NCBI GenBank assembly: GCA_965201115.1
Contig: OZ241745.1
Location: 930,001-994,000 of the forward strand
Length of the DNA: 64,000 nucleotides
From: JANQOH01 sp965201115
GTDB taxonomy: Bacteria; Pseudomonadota; Alphaproteobacteria; UBA7887
Direction of reading: 5' to 3'
In this document: positions 18,475-27,761 of the stretch, piece by piece
How the letters are laid out: every line of letters starts with the position of its first letter
Numbering within the stretch: position 1 is the stretch's first letter
The notes under the pieces: generated by a model
Seen by the model: only the letters and a program-made list of their open reading frames with translations
The model's database searches: none
What the model was told of the DNA's origin: nothing
Position numbers and translations under genes: made by a program

Positions 18475-19740
18475 GTGCGGCCCATCGCTATCGATTTGTT
18501 CGCGGGCGCCGGGGGGCTGGGCCTGGGTTTCGAGCACGCCGGTTTCGATATCGCGGCGGCGGTGGAGCTCGACCCGATTCACTGCGCGACGCATGAGTTC
18601 AATTTCCCTTACAGCGCCGCGATCTGCCGCGACGCGGCGGGTTTGTGCGGCGGCGATATCCGCCGCGCGGCGGGAATCGGCGGCGCCGAGGTCGCGGTCG
18701 TGTTCGGCGGGGCCCCGTGCCAAGGTTTCTCGCTGATCGGGAAACGCGCTCTCGACGACCCGCGCAACACGCTCGTGCATCATTTCGTGCGGTTGGTTCT
18801 CGAACTGCGCCCTGCATATTTCGCGTTCGAGAACGTGGAAGGGCTGACCGTCGGGCGCCAGCGCCAAGCGCTCGACGAAATGGTCGAGGGGCTGGAGCGC
18901 GGCGGCTATCGCGTGCTTCTGCCTTGGCGCGTGTTGAACGCGGCCGATTATGGCGTGCCGCAAAACCGCCGGCGCCTGTTTCTGCTGGGCGCGCGCGGCG
19001 ACCGCGCCCTGCCCGGCTATCCGGCGCCGCGCGGGGAACGGGTCGCGGTGGCGGACGCGATCGGCGATCTGCCGGAGGCCGAGCGGTTTCCGGCGCTTGT
19101 CGGGCGCGATTGGACGGAAGCGCGATTCGGCGCGCCGTCGGCCTACGCGCGCCGTTTGCGAGGCTTGGCCAACGACCCCGGCGATTTCGGTTATTCGAGG
19201 CTTTTCGACCGTTCGCTCCTGACCTCAAGCCTGCGCACGGCGCACAACGAAACGTCGCGCCGCCGCTTCGCGGAAACGCCTTTCGGCAAGACCGAGCCGA
19301 TAAGCCGGTTCCACAAGCTGGACCCCGGCGGGCTCTGCAATACCATCCGTTCGGGCACGGCGAGCGACCGCGGCGCGTTTACGTCGCCGCGGCCGATACA
19401 TCCGTGGACCCCGCGCTGCATCACGAACCGCGAGGCAGCGCGGCTGCATTCCTACCCGGACTGGTTCCGTTTTCACGTCACCAAGTGGCACGGTTTCCGC
19501 CAGATCGGCAATTCCGTTCCGCCGCTGCTTGCGCAAGCGATCGGCGAACGGCTCATGACCGCGTTGGGCGCGGCGCCGCGCAAACCCGAGACCGCGCTGG
19601 CGCTCGGCGACCCCGCGCTTCTCGAACTCGGCATGGCGCGGGCGGCGGCGCGCTACGGCGTCTCCGAAAACACAATCCCCAAACGTCGCCGCGGCGCGAC
19701 CGCCGGTTCCGCCGCCGACCGCGCGCCGCTCCCGTTATGA
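18475..19740 (+). CDS. DNA (cytosine-5-)-methyltransferase
   Basis: The 421-residue C5 methylase starts at GTG 18475 behind a GGGGGAGGGG ribosome site. Motif I is DLFAGAGGLGLGFE, motif IV is GGAPCQGFS with catalytic Cys82, motif VI is ENVEG, motif VIII is QNRRRLFLLG and motif X is GNSVPPLLAQAIGE. The region between VIII and IX carries the target-recognition domain. It overlaps the next gene by four bases (ATGA). With vsr before and a probable endonuclease after, it forms a type II restriction system; the recognition site cannot be read from sequence. Confidence 0.95.
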   Translation: MRPIAIDLFAGAGGLGLGFEHAGFDIAAAVELDPIHCATHEFNFPYSAAICRDAAGLCGGDIRRAAGIGGAEVAVVFGGAPCQGFSLIGKRALDDPRNTLVHHFVRLVLELRPAYFAFENVEGLTVGRQRQALDEMVEGLERGGYRVLLPWRVLNAADYGVPQNRRRLFLLGARGDRALPGYPAPRGERVAVADAIGDLPEAERFPALVGRDWTEARFGAPSAYARRLRGLANDPGDFGYSRLFDRSLLTSSLRTAHNETSRRRFAETPFGKTEPISRFHKLDPGGLCNTIRSGTASDRGAFTSPRPIHPWTPRCITNREAARLHSYPDWFRFHVTKWHGFRQIGNSVPPLLAQAIGERLMTALGAAPRKPETALALGDPALLELGMARAAARYGVSENTIPKRRRGATAGSAADRAPLPL

Positions 19741-20561
19741 GCGGGAGTCCGGCGCGGACAGAGACGCGCGCCGGCGCTTACGGGAAGATTCTCCTCGACA
19801 TATTCGGGCGGCTTCGCGAGGGCCGGGACGATTTCGTATTCGACCGCGGCGAGATCGTGGAATCCGCCCGCCGTTGCAATGTAGAGCGCCCGAAGAATCT
19901 CGGAGATGTCGTATATGCGTTTCGCTATCGCCGGCCCTTGCCGGCGCAGATTCTCGACTCTGCGCCGCCGGGGCGCGCGTGGATTATCCTCGGCGCGGGC
20001 GATGGGCGCTACCGTTTTCGATTGAGCGGGTTGGCTCGCATCGCGCCCACCGAGGGGCTCATGGTGCGCAAGATACCCGACGCCACGCCGGAAATCGTCG
20101 CGCAATATGCGTTGAACGACGAACAGGCCCTGCTCGCACGAATTCGATACAATCGCCTTGTCGATCTATTCCTAGGCATTGTCGCCTATTCCATACAAAG
20201 CCACCTCCGCACGAAAATTCCCGGTTACGGGCAGATCGAGATAGACGAGCTGTATGTCGGCGTGGACACCCGAGGCGCCCAATACGTTGTGCCCGTGCAG
20301 GCCAAGGGCGGCGGCGACTCGCTCGGAACGATACAGACTATCCAGGACACGATATTCTGCCGGACGCATGAGCGTTACCGGAATTGCGCGCCGCGGCCCG
20401 TTTCCGCGCAATTCATGCCCGGAAACGTAATCGCCCTGTTCGAACTCGACTGCGACGGCGACGATGTATCCATCGTTTGCGAACGCCAATATCGCCTGGT
20501 CGAAGCCGGGGAGATAGACGAAAAGGACCTGGCGAAGTATCGCCGCGCGCATCCGTCCTGA
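19737..20561 (+). CDS. probable type II restriction endonuclease
   Basis: This 274-residue protein belongs to a family found directly behind C5 methyltransferases. It has conserved blocks KNLGDVVYAFRYRRPLP, IPDATPEIVAQYALNDEQALLARIRYNRLVD and QIEIDELYVGVD. A PD-(D/E)XK-like site may be Asp177 with Gln188-x-Lys190 (VDTRG...VQAKGG). Its start overlaps the methyltransferase stop (ATGA), so the two are translationally coupled. The assignment as the cognate nuclease rests on position and motif, not on a characterised relative I can name. Confidence 0.75.
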   Translation: MSGSPARTETRAGAYGKILLDIFGRLREGRDDFVFDRGEIVESARRCNVERPKNLGDVVYAFRYRRPLPAQILDSAPPGRAWIILGAGDGRYRFRLSGLARIAPTEGLMVRKIPDATPEIVAQYALNDEQALLARIRYNRLVDLFLGIVAYSIQSHLRTKIPGYGQIEIDELYVGVDTRGAQYVVPVQAKGGGDSLGTIQTIQDTIFCRTHERYRNCAPRPVSAQFMPGNVIALFELDCDGDDVSIVCERQYRLVEAGEIDEKDLAKYRRAHPS

Positions 20562-20625
20562 ACTTCCGGTATGCCTTCGATCCCGTCAAGGCCGTTTCTC
20601 TGCGGCCGCAATCGCGCCGAGCGCG

Positions 20626-21084
20626 TCAAGCGTGGACCATGCCGCGTTTTTCGAAGAATTGCTGGTGGTAGTCTTCGGCGGGCCAGTAGTCGCCGGCGGG
20701 CTCTATGGCGGTCGCGACGGGGCGGGAGAGGCGCGCCGCGACGGCGGCGCGGGAGGCGAGAGCGGCACGCTCCTGGTCGGCGCTGTGCGTGAAGATCGCC
20801 GAGCGGTATTGCTCGCCGATATCGGGGCCCTGCCGGTTTACCTGGGTTGGGTCGTGGGCGCGCCAAAAGGCGTCCAGCAGCGCTTCGTAGCTCACGATGG
20901 CGGGGTCGTATTCCACGCGGACCGCTTCCGCGTGTCCGGTGCGCCCGTCGCATACCTGTTCGTAGGTCGGGCGCGGCGCGTGCCCGCCGGTATAGCCGAC
21001 GCTTGTGGCGCGCACGCCGCGGATGCGGCGGAAAGCCGCCTCGACGCCCCAGAAGCAGCCGGCGGCGAATGTCGCGATGGCCAT
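20626..21084 (-). CDS. msrA: peptide methionine sulfoxide reductase A
   Basis: MsrA reduces methionine-S-sulfoxide in proteins. The catalytic motif GCFWG has Cys10, followed by SVGYTGGHAPRPTYEQVCDGRTGHAEAVRVEYDP-type family blocks and QYRSAIF. The C-terminal YHQQFFEKRG block is present. It is 152 residues, somewhat short but complete. It is convergent with the endonuclease gene. Confidence 0.94.
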   Translation of the reverse strand: MAIATFAAGCFWGVEAAFRRIRGVRATSVGYTGGHAPRPTYEQVCDGRTGHAEAVRVEYDPAIVSYEALLDAFWRAHDPTQVNRQGPDIGEQYRSAIFTHSADQERAALASRAAVAARLSRPVATAIEPAGDYWPAEDYHQQFFEKRGMVHA

Positions 21085-21096
21085 TTTCGTCCTCCG

Positions 21097-21456
21097 TTAT
21101 CCGCCGCCGCGCCGCCGCCGCAGCCATGCCGCGCCGGACAGCGCGGCGCGGGCGGCGTACAGGCGAATCGCATCGAACAGGCACAGCGCAACGAACGCGC
21201 CGAGCCATGCCGGCAGTTCGAGCGCGGGGAGCACATAGTCGAAATACAGGGTAGGGTCCAACTCGTCGGGGTCGAGCCTTTGCTCGACGAACGCCTGCAG
21301 GCCCACCAAGCTGTTGGCGTCGGCCGCGTACCAGATTTCGGCGATGTTCCGGCCGCCGGCCGGCAGGGCGAGCAGCGCCGCGACCGCGGCATTGCAGGCG
21401 GCGAGCCGCAACAGGGGCCGCGCGCGCCGCCCCGCCGCCCCGGTTTCGTCAGGCAT
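21097..21456 (-). CDS. small membrane protein of unknown function
   Basis: The 119-residue protein has two likely transmembrane segments (residues about 16-34 and 86-106) and a basic C-terminal tail. I preferred the ATG at 21456 because GGGGAG lies at the right distance upstream; another ATG at 21501 has no ribosome site. It is 12 bases upstream of msrA on the same strand and may be co-transcribed. I do not recognise the family. Confidence 0.6.
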   Translation of the reverse strand: MPDETGAAGRRARPLLRLAACNAAVAALLALPAGGRNIAEIWYAADANSLVGLQAFVEQRLDPDELDPTLYFDYVLPALELPAWLGAFVALCLFDAIRLYAARAALSGAAWLRRRRGGG

Positions 21457-21600
21457 TCGATCGCTCCCCAAGCCCTCGCCGCGAGCATTCCCGTCGGCCA
21501 TCGTAGCGCGGCGCGCCCGCGGCGCAAGGGCGCGTACAGGTTCGCGCCCTCGGCGGCCCGTCTTTACCGACGCGCGCGCGCCGCCTATATTGCGGGCGCC

Positions 21601-21690
21601 GGAGGGATGGCCGAGTGGCTGAAGGCGCACGCTTGGAAAGCGTGTATGCGGGAAACCGTATCGAGGGTTCGAATCCCTCTCCCTCCGCCA
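21601..21690 (+). tRNA. tRNA-Ser (GGA)
   Basis: A 7-bp acceptor stem (GGAGGGA with TCCCTCC), a long variable arm, a TTCGAAT T-loop and an encoded CCA at 21688-21690 define a class II tRNA. The anticodon loop TTGGAAA gives GGA, serine. Confidence 0.97.
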
Positions 21691-21935
21691 TTGCGCGGCG
21701 GGAACGCTCGATTTGCGAATTGCATGTACGCGCGTCGCGATTTCGGTGCGGCCGCCCGCGCCGAAGGCGCGAACCGCCGGGATCGCGGCCGCCCCGCCCG
21801 CGTTTCCGCGCGGGGCGGCGGCGAATCGGGCGGCCGGCGAGGGTGCGCCGGTTTACGCCCGCCGCATGGACGCCGCCGACACCGCGCCCGAACCGGACGC
21901 GCATTTATCGCGCCGAAGGCCGCCCGGCATGGGGA

Positions 21936-22997
21936 TCAAAAGACGGGGACGATATCGGCGGGGTCGAAGGGGACCGATTCGCCGTCTATGCCGATTTCGG
22001 GGATGGCGGGGAAGGCTATGTCGTAACCGTCGAGGATGCCCTTCATGCGAAGAACGGCGGCGCGCCAATTCTCGCGGCGCTCTTCCAGGCCGAGGATGCC
22101 GAGGCCGGCGCGCGCGGCTTCCGCCTCCAGGAGGCGGTGGGCGGGGCGGAAGGTCTCGGGGAGATCCCAGAATTCTTCCGGCGGTTCGTGGAGAATTCCC
22201 GACAGGAATATGTAGCCGGCGCGGATCTGGCGCGTGACGACGGCCTTGTCGCCGGCGCTCATCGCGGGCAGCAGGTTGCGCAGGATCGCCATGCATATGG
22301 CGAGGTGGCGGGCCTCGTCCTTGCCGATGGCGCGGAAGGCCTCCTTGAACAGCGTCACCGACGAACGGCGCTGCATGCCGTGGAACAGTGTCGCGGCGGC
22401 GAGCTCGCCCATCAGGAACGCGGTGAACAGGATGGCGAGAGGGTATTTGCGGATCGCGCCCTTGAAGCCCTCCCAGTAGCGCGCGCCGTTATGGTGGTAC
22501 CAGAGCACGTTGTTGCGCGCGAGCTTGCCCAGCGGCGTTTCCGGCGCGTGGCCGAACGGGCCGCCGGGCGTAAGGGCGCCGATGACGCGCTGGCAGACTT
22601 CCTCGTGGTTGACCTCGTCGCGGACAATGGAAAAGAAGCACTTGCGCACCGGGTCTTCCTGGCGCTTTTCGTAGGTATGGATCATGGCGCGGGCGAACAC
22701 CGCCGGGCCGGAGCTGTCGAACACGCCGAGCAGGGCGAACCAGTAGGCCATCGCGTAGCGTTGATCCGGCGTGAAATCGGCGGGCCGGAGCGTATCCCAC
22801 GGCAGAGCGGCCGGCGACCAGCCGGGGTCGCGGGCCTGTTCGTAGATTTCCGCGAGTTTGGGCGTATCGACCCGCCACTCGATGGGGAAGATGTTGCCCT
22901 CGGGGAACGGCGGCGGCTCGGCCGCCCGGAAGAGGATTTGCGCGGGATCCGGCGCCGCCGCCGGGGCGGCGGCGCGGTATTCCGGCACGGAAGACAC
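21936..22997 (-). CDS. ferritin-like diiron protein, possibly an AurF-like oxygenase
   Basis: The 353-residue mostly helical protein has two ExxH-type iron-binding motifs (RDEVNHEEVC and KDEARHLAIC) with further acidic residues in helix pairs. The pattern suits ferritin-superfamily diiron oxygenases or oxidases. The N-terminal stretch is alanine/proline rich. The next genes on the same strand (SRPBCC protein and extradiol-type dioxygenase) suggest a role in breakdown or modification of an aromatic compound. The substrate is unknown. Confidence 0.75.
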   Translation of the reverse strand: MSSVPEYRAAAPAAAPDPAQILFRAAEPPPFPEGNIFPIEWRVDTPKLAEIYEQARDPGWSPAALPWDTLRPADFTPDQRYAMAYWFALLGVFDSSGPAVFARAMIHTYEKRQEDPVRKCFFSIVRDEVNHEEVCQRVIGALTPGGPFGHAPETPLGKLARNNVLWYHHNGARYWEGFKGAIRKYPLAILFTAFLMGELAAATLFHGMQRRSSVTLFKEAFRAIGKDEARHLAICMAILRNLLPAMSAGDKAVVTRQIRAGYIFLSGILHEPPEEFWDLPETFRPAHRLLEAEAARAGLGILGLEERRENWRAAVLRMKGILDGYDIAFPAIPEIGIDGESVPFDPADIVPVF

Positions 22998-23033
22998 CGT
23001 GCGTTCCGCCAGGCGCGGCGGCGAGGGCGGAGC

Positions 23034-23570
23034 CTAGAACTCCACCATCGCCTTCATGCCGGCGAGCGACGAGGCATAGACGCCCTCGAGCGCCTGCGAG
23101 ATGCCGACGCCGCCGTCTTCGAAGGCGGAGGCGCGGATGGTGGTCCGCCAATGGACCTCGGCCGTGTCGGCGGTCGTTCCGGGGACGGTCCACACGGTCG
23201 AGCGGTATTCGGCGTCGGTGAGGAAGCCCTCGGTCATCACGTAGGTGTAGAGCGTCGGGCCCTCGACGGCCATGACCTCGAGCACCTCGCCCATCCCGCC
23301 GCCGAGCATCAGCTTGCGCACGGTGCCGAGCCGGCCTTCGCCGCTGACATATTCGCATGTCAGCACCGGCGGTATCCACTTCGTGATGTCGCAGTAGCCG
23401 CCGAACTCGGCCCAGATGGCCGCGGCGCTGCCCTGGACGACGACCGATTCGTGGATCGTGATCGTGTCGCCGTCGAACGAGATCTCCGCCTGCGCGCCCG
23501 TCGCGGCGAGCGCCATGAAGCCGCCGAGCATCGCCCCGGCGACGCGCGCCCGCAAGTTTCCGCCAATCAT
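23034..23570 (-). CDS. exported SRPBCC-family protein
   Basis: The 178-residue protein has an N-terminal signal peptide (to about residue 28, ending ATGAQA). The following START/Bet v1-like fold is recognisable from VVVQGSAAAIWAEFGGYCDITKW and a C-terminal amphipathic helix (LEGVYASSLAGMKAMVEF). Such proteins bind hydrophobic ligands. It lies 36 bases upstream of the diiron gene and downstream of the extradiol-type dioxygenase gene, so it may be part of the same operon. Confidence 0.78.
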   Translation of the reverse strand: MIGGNLRARVAGAMLGGFMALAATGAQAEISFDGDTITIHESVVVQGSAAAIWAEFGGYCDITKWIPPVLTCEYVSGEGRLGTVRKLMLGGGMGEVLEVMAVEGPTLYTYVMTEGFLTDAEYRSTVWTVPGTTADTAEVHWRTTIRASAFEDGGVGISQALEGVYASSLAGMKAMVEF

Positions 23571-23639
23571 CGGATCGTTCCTCCCCGAAAACGTGGAATG
23601 GATGGAAGGGCGCGGCCGACCGCGCCCAGCGGGGGCATG

Positions 23640-24524
23640 TTAGCGGGCGGCCAGGCCGCCGGCAATCCGCGTCTCGCCGGGCCGCTTGTGGCCCCAGAGG
23701 CTGTGCAACGGCGTTTCGCCCGCGCGCCACGTCGCGTCGTCGACAAGCCTGCCGCCCCATCCGTATTCCACCAGGAAGCCCGACGGGGTGTTGACGTAGA
23801 ACGACACCATGAGGTCGTTGGGATGGCGGCCCAGGGTGAGCGCGATGCGGCCGTCCCCGGCGAGCGCCATGTCGTAGGCGCGGCCCACATCGTCGATCGA
23901 GTTCATTTCGACCATGAGGTGATGCAGGCGCGCGGCGCCGCGGCCGAACAGCGCCAGCGAGTGGTGGCGCGCGTTGCAGTGCAGGAAGATCGCCGGGAAG
24001 GGTTTGTCGCGCTTGTCGGAAAGACGGAAGCCCAGCGCCTCGCGGTAGAACCCGGCGCACCGGGCGGCGTTTTCCGCTTGCAGCAGTACATGGCCCAAGC
24101 CCAGCGCGCCGGTGTGGAAGCCGCCGATCGCGCGCCCGGGCGCGAACGCGCCGCCGGCGGGGTCGAGGCCGTGAAACAGTTCGACGCGGTGGCCGGCGGG
24201 ATCGAGGCAGTGCGCCATGCCGGCGACGCCGCGCAGGGCGCGCTCGGCCGCGGTGGAGGGGGCGACGGCGGCGCCTTGCGCCTCGACGGCGGCCGCGGTC
24301 TCGTCGAGCGCTTGCGCGTCGGCGACTTCCCACCCGTAAAACGCGCCGCCGTCGCGGCGGTCCGGGACGACGATCACGCGGCGGCCGCACTCGTCCACGC
24401 GATAGGCGGCGGCGCCCCCGCCGGCATCGACCCGCTGCATGCCGAGAAAAGCAGTCGCAAAGGGGCGCCAAGCTTCCGCGTCCGTCGCGGCGACCCCGAT
24501 GTAGCCGAGTCCGAGTACGCTCAT
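23640..24524 (-). CDS. extradiol ring-cleavage dioxygenase, type I (BphC-like)
   Basis: The 294-residue two-domain vicinal-oxygen-chelate protein has likely Fe(II) ligands: His in GLGHVLL, His in RLHHLMVE and Glu in GFLVEYGWGG. These match the 2-His-1-carboxylate triad of catechol 2,3-dioxygenases. The start at 24524 (MSVLGLGYIG) fits the family; an ATG 15 codons upstream has no support. It probably cleaves a dihydroxylated aromatic ring in the cytosol. It heads a minus-strand group with the SRPBCC and diiron genes. Confidence 0.85.
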   Translation of the reverse strand: MSVLGLGYIGVAATDAEAWRPFATAFLGMQRVDAGGGAAAYRVDECGRRVIVVPDRRDGGAFYGWEVADAQALDETAAAVEAQGAAVAPSTAAERALRGVAGMAHCLDPAGHRVELFHGLDPAGGAFAPGRAIGGFHTGALGLGHVLLQAENAARCAGFYREALGFRLSDKRDKPFPAIFLHCNARHHSLALFGRGAARLHHLMVEMNSIDDVGRAYDMALAGDGRIALTLGRHPNDLMVSFYVNTPSGFLVEYGWGGRLVDDATWRAGETPLHSLWGHKRPGETRIAGGLAAR

Positions 24525-24674
24525 GCCGTGTGCGCCTCCCGTGCGCGCCGCGTCCGCCGAATCGGGCATTTGTCGCGCGGCGGGGCCGAGCGTGTCAAGC
24601 GGGCGCGAATCGCTCCGGAGCGCCCTCGGCGCCGGCCGTCCGGGGGAACGAGTCGATATCGATAGCCCTTGGGG

Positions 24675-24745
24675 CTACTTGAGTTCGACCGTGGCGCCGA
24701 CGGCCTTGAGCTTCTTCTTTCGAGCTCCTCGGCGATTTTCTCCCG
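24675..24745 (-). pseudogene. rplL-derived fragment
   Basis: On the minus strand this encodes KAVGATVELK then a stop, the C terminus of L7/L12. It is nearly identical to the 3' end of the real gene at 27762-27820. It is preceded by a segment like the N-terminal EKIAEEL codons, with two extra bases that break the frame. It is therefore an internally deleted copy of rplL. It lies in the same orientation as the true gene and brackets the segment 24746-27761. Confidence 0.85.
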
Positions 24746-24751
24746 CCGCGC

Positions 24752-24990
24752 CGGGCAAGGGCTCAAGCGCGTCGAGCAACGAGCCGCCGCCGTCTTCGTT
24801 GAGCACGTCTCACCGATGCGCAGCCATGGCGGTCGCCGCGCGTACCCGGAGGTCCCGCGCTTCGCGTTCAAGCCGCGCCGGATCGCCGGCCGCGACCTGC
24901 AACGGCCAACCGCTGTCCGCGAGCCTGCGCGCGATGGCGCGGCCGATGTCCAACGCGGCGCCGGTCGCCAGCGCCGCCCCGGGGCGTGTG
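24752..24990 (-). pseudogene. remnant of a short-chain dehydrogenase gene
   Basis: On the minus strand a cofactor-binding start is legible (TGAALDIGRAIARRLADSG), followed by DPARLEREARDLR as in the N terminus of SDR oxidoreductases. The rest of the enzyme is missing and there is no intact start or active-site YxxxK. I read it as a decayed fragment. The area up to 25242 holds no other gene I can support. Confidence 0.5.
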
Positions 24991-25242
24991 CGCTCCCGTC
25001 TCTCGACTGCCTGGCCGGCGATCGCCACGCCCCCGAACGGCCGATGGCTTCCGAAAGCGAACGGCCCTGTGCGGCCCTTCGGTGTCGAGGATGCGGCGCG
25101 GCGGCCCGGCTTTGCCCGGGGCGCAGGGCAGCTTTCCTTTACGCGGATTGCTCCCCCCGAACGACGATCGCCCGGTCGTCCCTGTGCGTCTCGCGGATGC
25201 CGGGGTGGGTGTCGAACGGCTCTGCACACTGCCCGGCGCCTG

Positions 25243-27641
25243 CTACTCGAAGCGGATCTCCCCCTCCCAGATACGGCGGGAGCCGTCCTCCGTGACCACG
25301 AACTGGCCGGTCCCGATCGCAGCGATATCGTATTCCGGGAGAGGGACCTCCGCCAGACACATCCCGCCGATCATCGCGCCCGGTCCGTCCCATTCGAAGT
25401 CGAGGTTGTCGAAGCCGTGCCTCCTGCGATGGTCGGGGAGATTGTCCGGATCGATAGGGTTCACGCCCAAGAAGAACAGTGCTTCGACGTCTTCCTGTTC
25501 GCACGGCTCCTTCACGTAGACCAGGCTGTTCTCGACGAGGTATACATCGAAGCCGGAACGAATCGCCGGCAGGCGTTTTCCGACCCGATTGGCCAGATAC
25601 TCGTCCGCCGTCATTACCGCCGCCTGCCAGGGAGGACGGGCATCGTGCGGCAACACGATGAAGCTGGTGCAGAATCCGATCGACGTCTTCATCCAGCGGG
25701 AGAATACCATTTCCTTTTGGTCCGCTTCCCAAGTCCATACCGCCAAGACGTCCGGCGTGCAGTCTTGGGCGAATGCCTGCATTATCCGTCCGTCCACGAG
25801 GAACCCGACGCCGTCCGCGCTGTGTTCGAGGTGAGGCTCCATGCGTTCCCGGAACCATGCCGCACGATCGACCCCGCCCCATGACTCCCGGAGCCATTCC
25901 GGGAACCAAAACTTGAATTGTAAGTTTCTCTTCTTCTCAAACAACGGGCCCTCGAAGAGCGCAGCGTCATGCTGCTCATGCTGACGTCTGCTGTTGGCCA
26001 AGACGGTAATCCTGTGCCGCAAATGAAAGGCGTCAAAGGATTCTTCCTTTCGATAGGCGTCGGCGGGCAATTCCTTGTTGGCGCGCAAGAAATCCCAAGA
26101 GTTGACCAATCCATCCAGATTCACCACCGGAAAGCGCGAAAAGTACCCGACGACGCCGGAGTCCCAAGACCCGATTATGCTGTCCTCGGGCAGCACGCGA
26201 TTCATGACCATCGTACCCTGGAAGGAAGAAACCTCCCACTCGTAGGAAGTTTCCCCGCGAAACCAGTCGACGAACCGGAACGGGCCGGCGAAATCCGCCT
26301 TTGCGAACAAGAAGGCCGCTCCGATCATGATGATCGCCAAACTCGATATGCTGGATCTTTGTGGAGTGGTCTCGCTCCGGCCCCGCCCAATGAAACGACG
26401 AACGAGCCAGATGGCGACGTAACATCTTGCAGGAACAATGATCGCCTCCATCAGATATGCCGGAACGAAATACCACCCGGAGATTCCAAGGTGGGGACTT
26501 GTGGTTAGGACGCTCTGTACGAATTTCGCCATGTGACCCGCCGCCAGGCCGAACACGCCGATCAAAAAGGCCAGCAGCAGCAAGTCCCCCCCCCCCCCCC
26601 CCCGCGGCTGGCCACGGGATGGCGGGAGAACCGCCAGACCAGCACCGTGTAGACGCAGACTTCGAGCGCAACCAGCAGCTCATTGTCGAAAGCATGCGTT
26701 TGCAGATATGCATGGGCGTTTTCCGACAGGCTGTATCCACCTCCCTGTTCCCAAAGGATTTGCGACCAGAACTGCTTGGTCGCTCCGCTCACCGGCACGA
26801 TGCCGCCGAAGACGATGCCGTTCCAGGCGAAATACGCCAGAATCCCGGCGAGGGCGCCGAACAACGGCGCCGCCGCATACAGTACGAATACGGAGCTTTC
26901 CGATTGTCTCGGCGGGCGCGTGGGAAGATCGCCCGCGAAAGCGGTTCCCCGCACAGGGGCAGAGGGGCGCCGCTGCAGAAACTCGACGAAGCACAGCGCC
27001 GCCGTCGCCGACACCGCGATGGCGGCGTACTCCAGACGCACCCAAGGCAGCGCGAAGGCGACCGCCGCCAGAGGCCACCGCCACCGCGCCGGGTCCCGCG
27101 CGAAGAGACACACGGCCAGCAGGAACAAACACAGCATGAACAGGCCCGCGGCCGCCTCCAGCCCCGCGAGCAGGGCCGTATTCCGGTAGAACGCCGGCAG
27201 CGCGGCGAACAGGAGAATCCACGGCAAGCACGCCACTCTGGCCGCGACGGCGACCAAGGCCACGCTCCCGGCGACGAGCATGATCTCGAACGCCTTGATC
27301 GCGAACAGCGCCTCCGTCTTGTCGAACGCCCAGTAGAAGGGCGTGATCAGAAACAGCCAGAGCGGGTGGTAACCGTTGGTCCGGGTGATGCCGCCGTCGA
27401 AGGTCGAGAACTCACCCCCGGCCATGTGCGAGGCAATCTGGAAGTAGTAGAACGAATCGTCCACATTGACGTCGCGGAGCAGGTTGACGAGGTCGAAGCG
27501 GTCGAGCATGTACCAAGCGAAAGTCGCCCCGTAGGCGAGAATGGCGCCGAGGAACAGGGCAAACAGAACGTTGTGCAACGGCGCGGACCCGCCCATGCTG
27601 CGGGTCCACCGCTCCAGGATGCCGGGCGGCCGGGGTGACAT
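25243..27641 (-). pseudogene. GT-C-like membrane glycosyltransferase, split by an 18-base homopolymer (possibly phase-variable)
   Basis: The 5' part (27641 down to the tract) encodes multiple transmembrane segments. It has the GT-C-like signature DDSFYYFQIA with DGGITRTNGYHPLWLFL after the first membrane helix. The 3' part continues with more membrane helices and a large soluble C-terminal domain ending VVTEDGSRRIWEG. The two frames meet exactly at 18 Gs (minus strand). Tract lengths of 16 or 19 would join them into about 798 or 799 residues. As given, the first product ends just after the tract at 359 residues. The region is lower in GC than its neighbours, suggesting transfer. A sequencing error in the tract is the main alternative to phase variation. 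Confidence 0.75.
26586..26603. repeat. poly-C tract of 18 bases
   Basis: Eighteen consecutive C on the plus strand lie inside the coding region of the glycosyltransferase gene. This is the longest homopolymer I noticed in the window. Gain of one base or loss of two restores the frame. Confidence 0.9.
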
Positions 27642-27761
27642 CGGGGTTCTCCTGTCTCGCAGGGGGCGATTGCAGGGCGAGCCGCCGCGACAGCCCGGAG
27701 ACGAACCGGGGCGCGAGTGCGGGGCGCCGACCGCCCGACCGATGGCCGCCCGGCGCGCGGG

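Noticed and set aside
24675..27761. Integrative element with attachment sites at rplL
   Set aside because: The direct repeat is suggestive, but there is no integrase, relaxase or phage gene, so I report only the repeat and its context.
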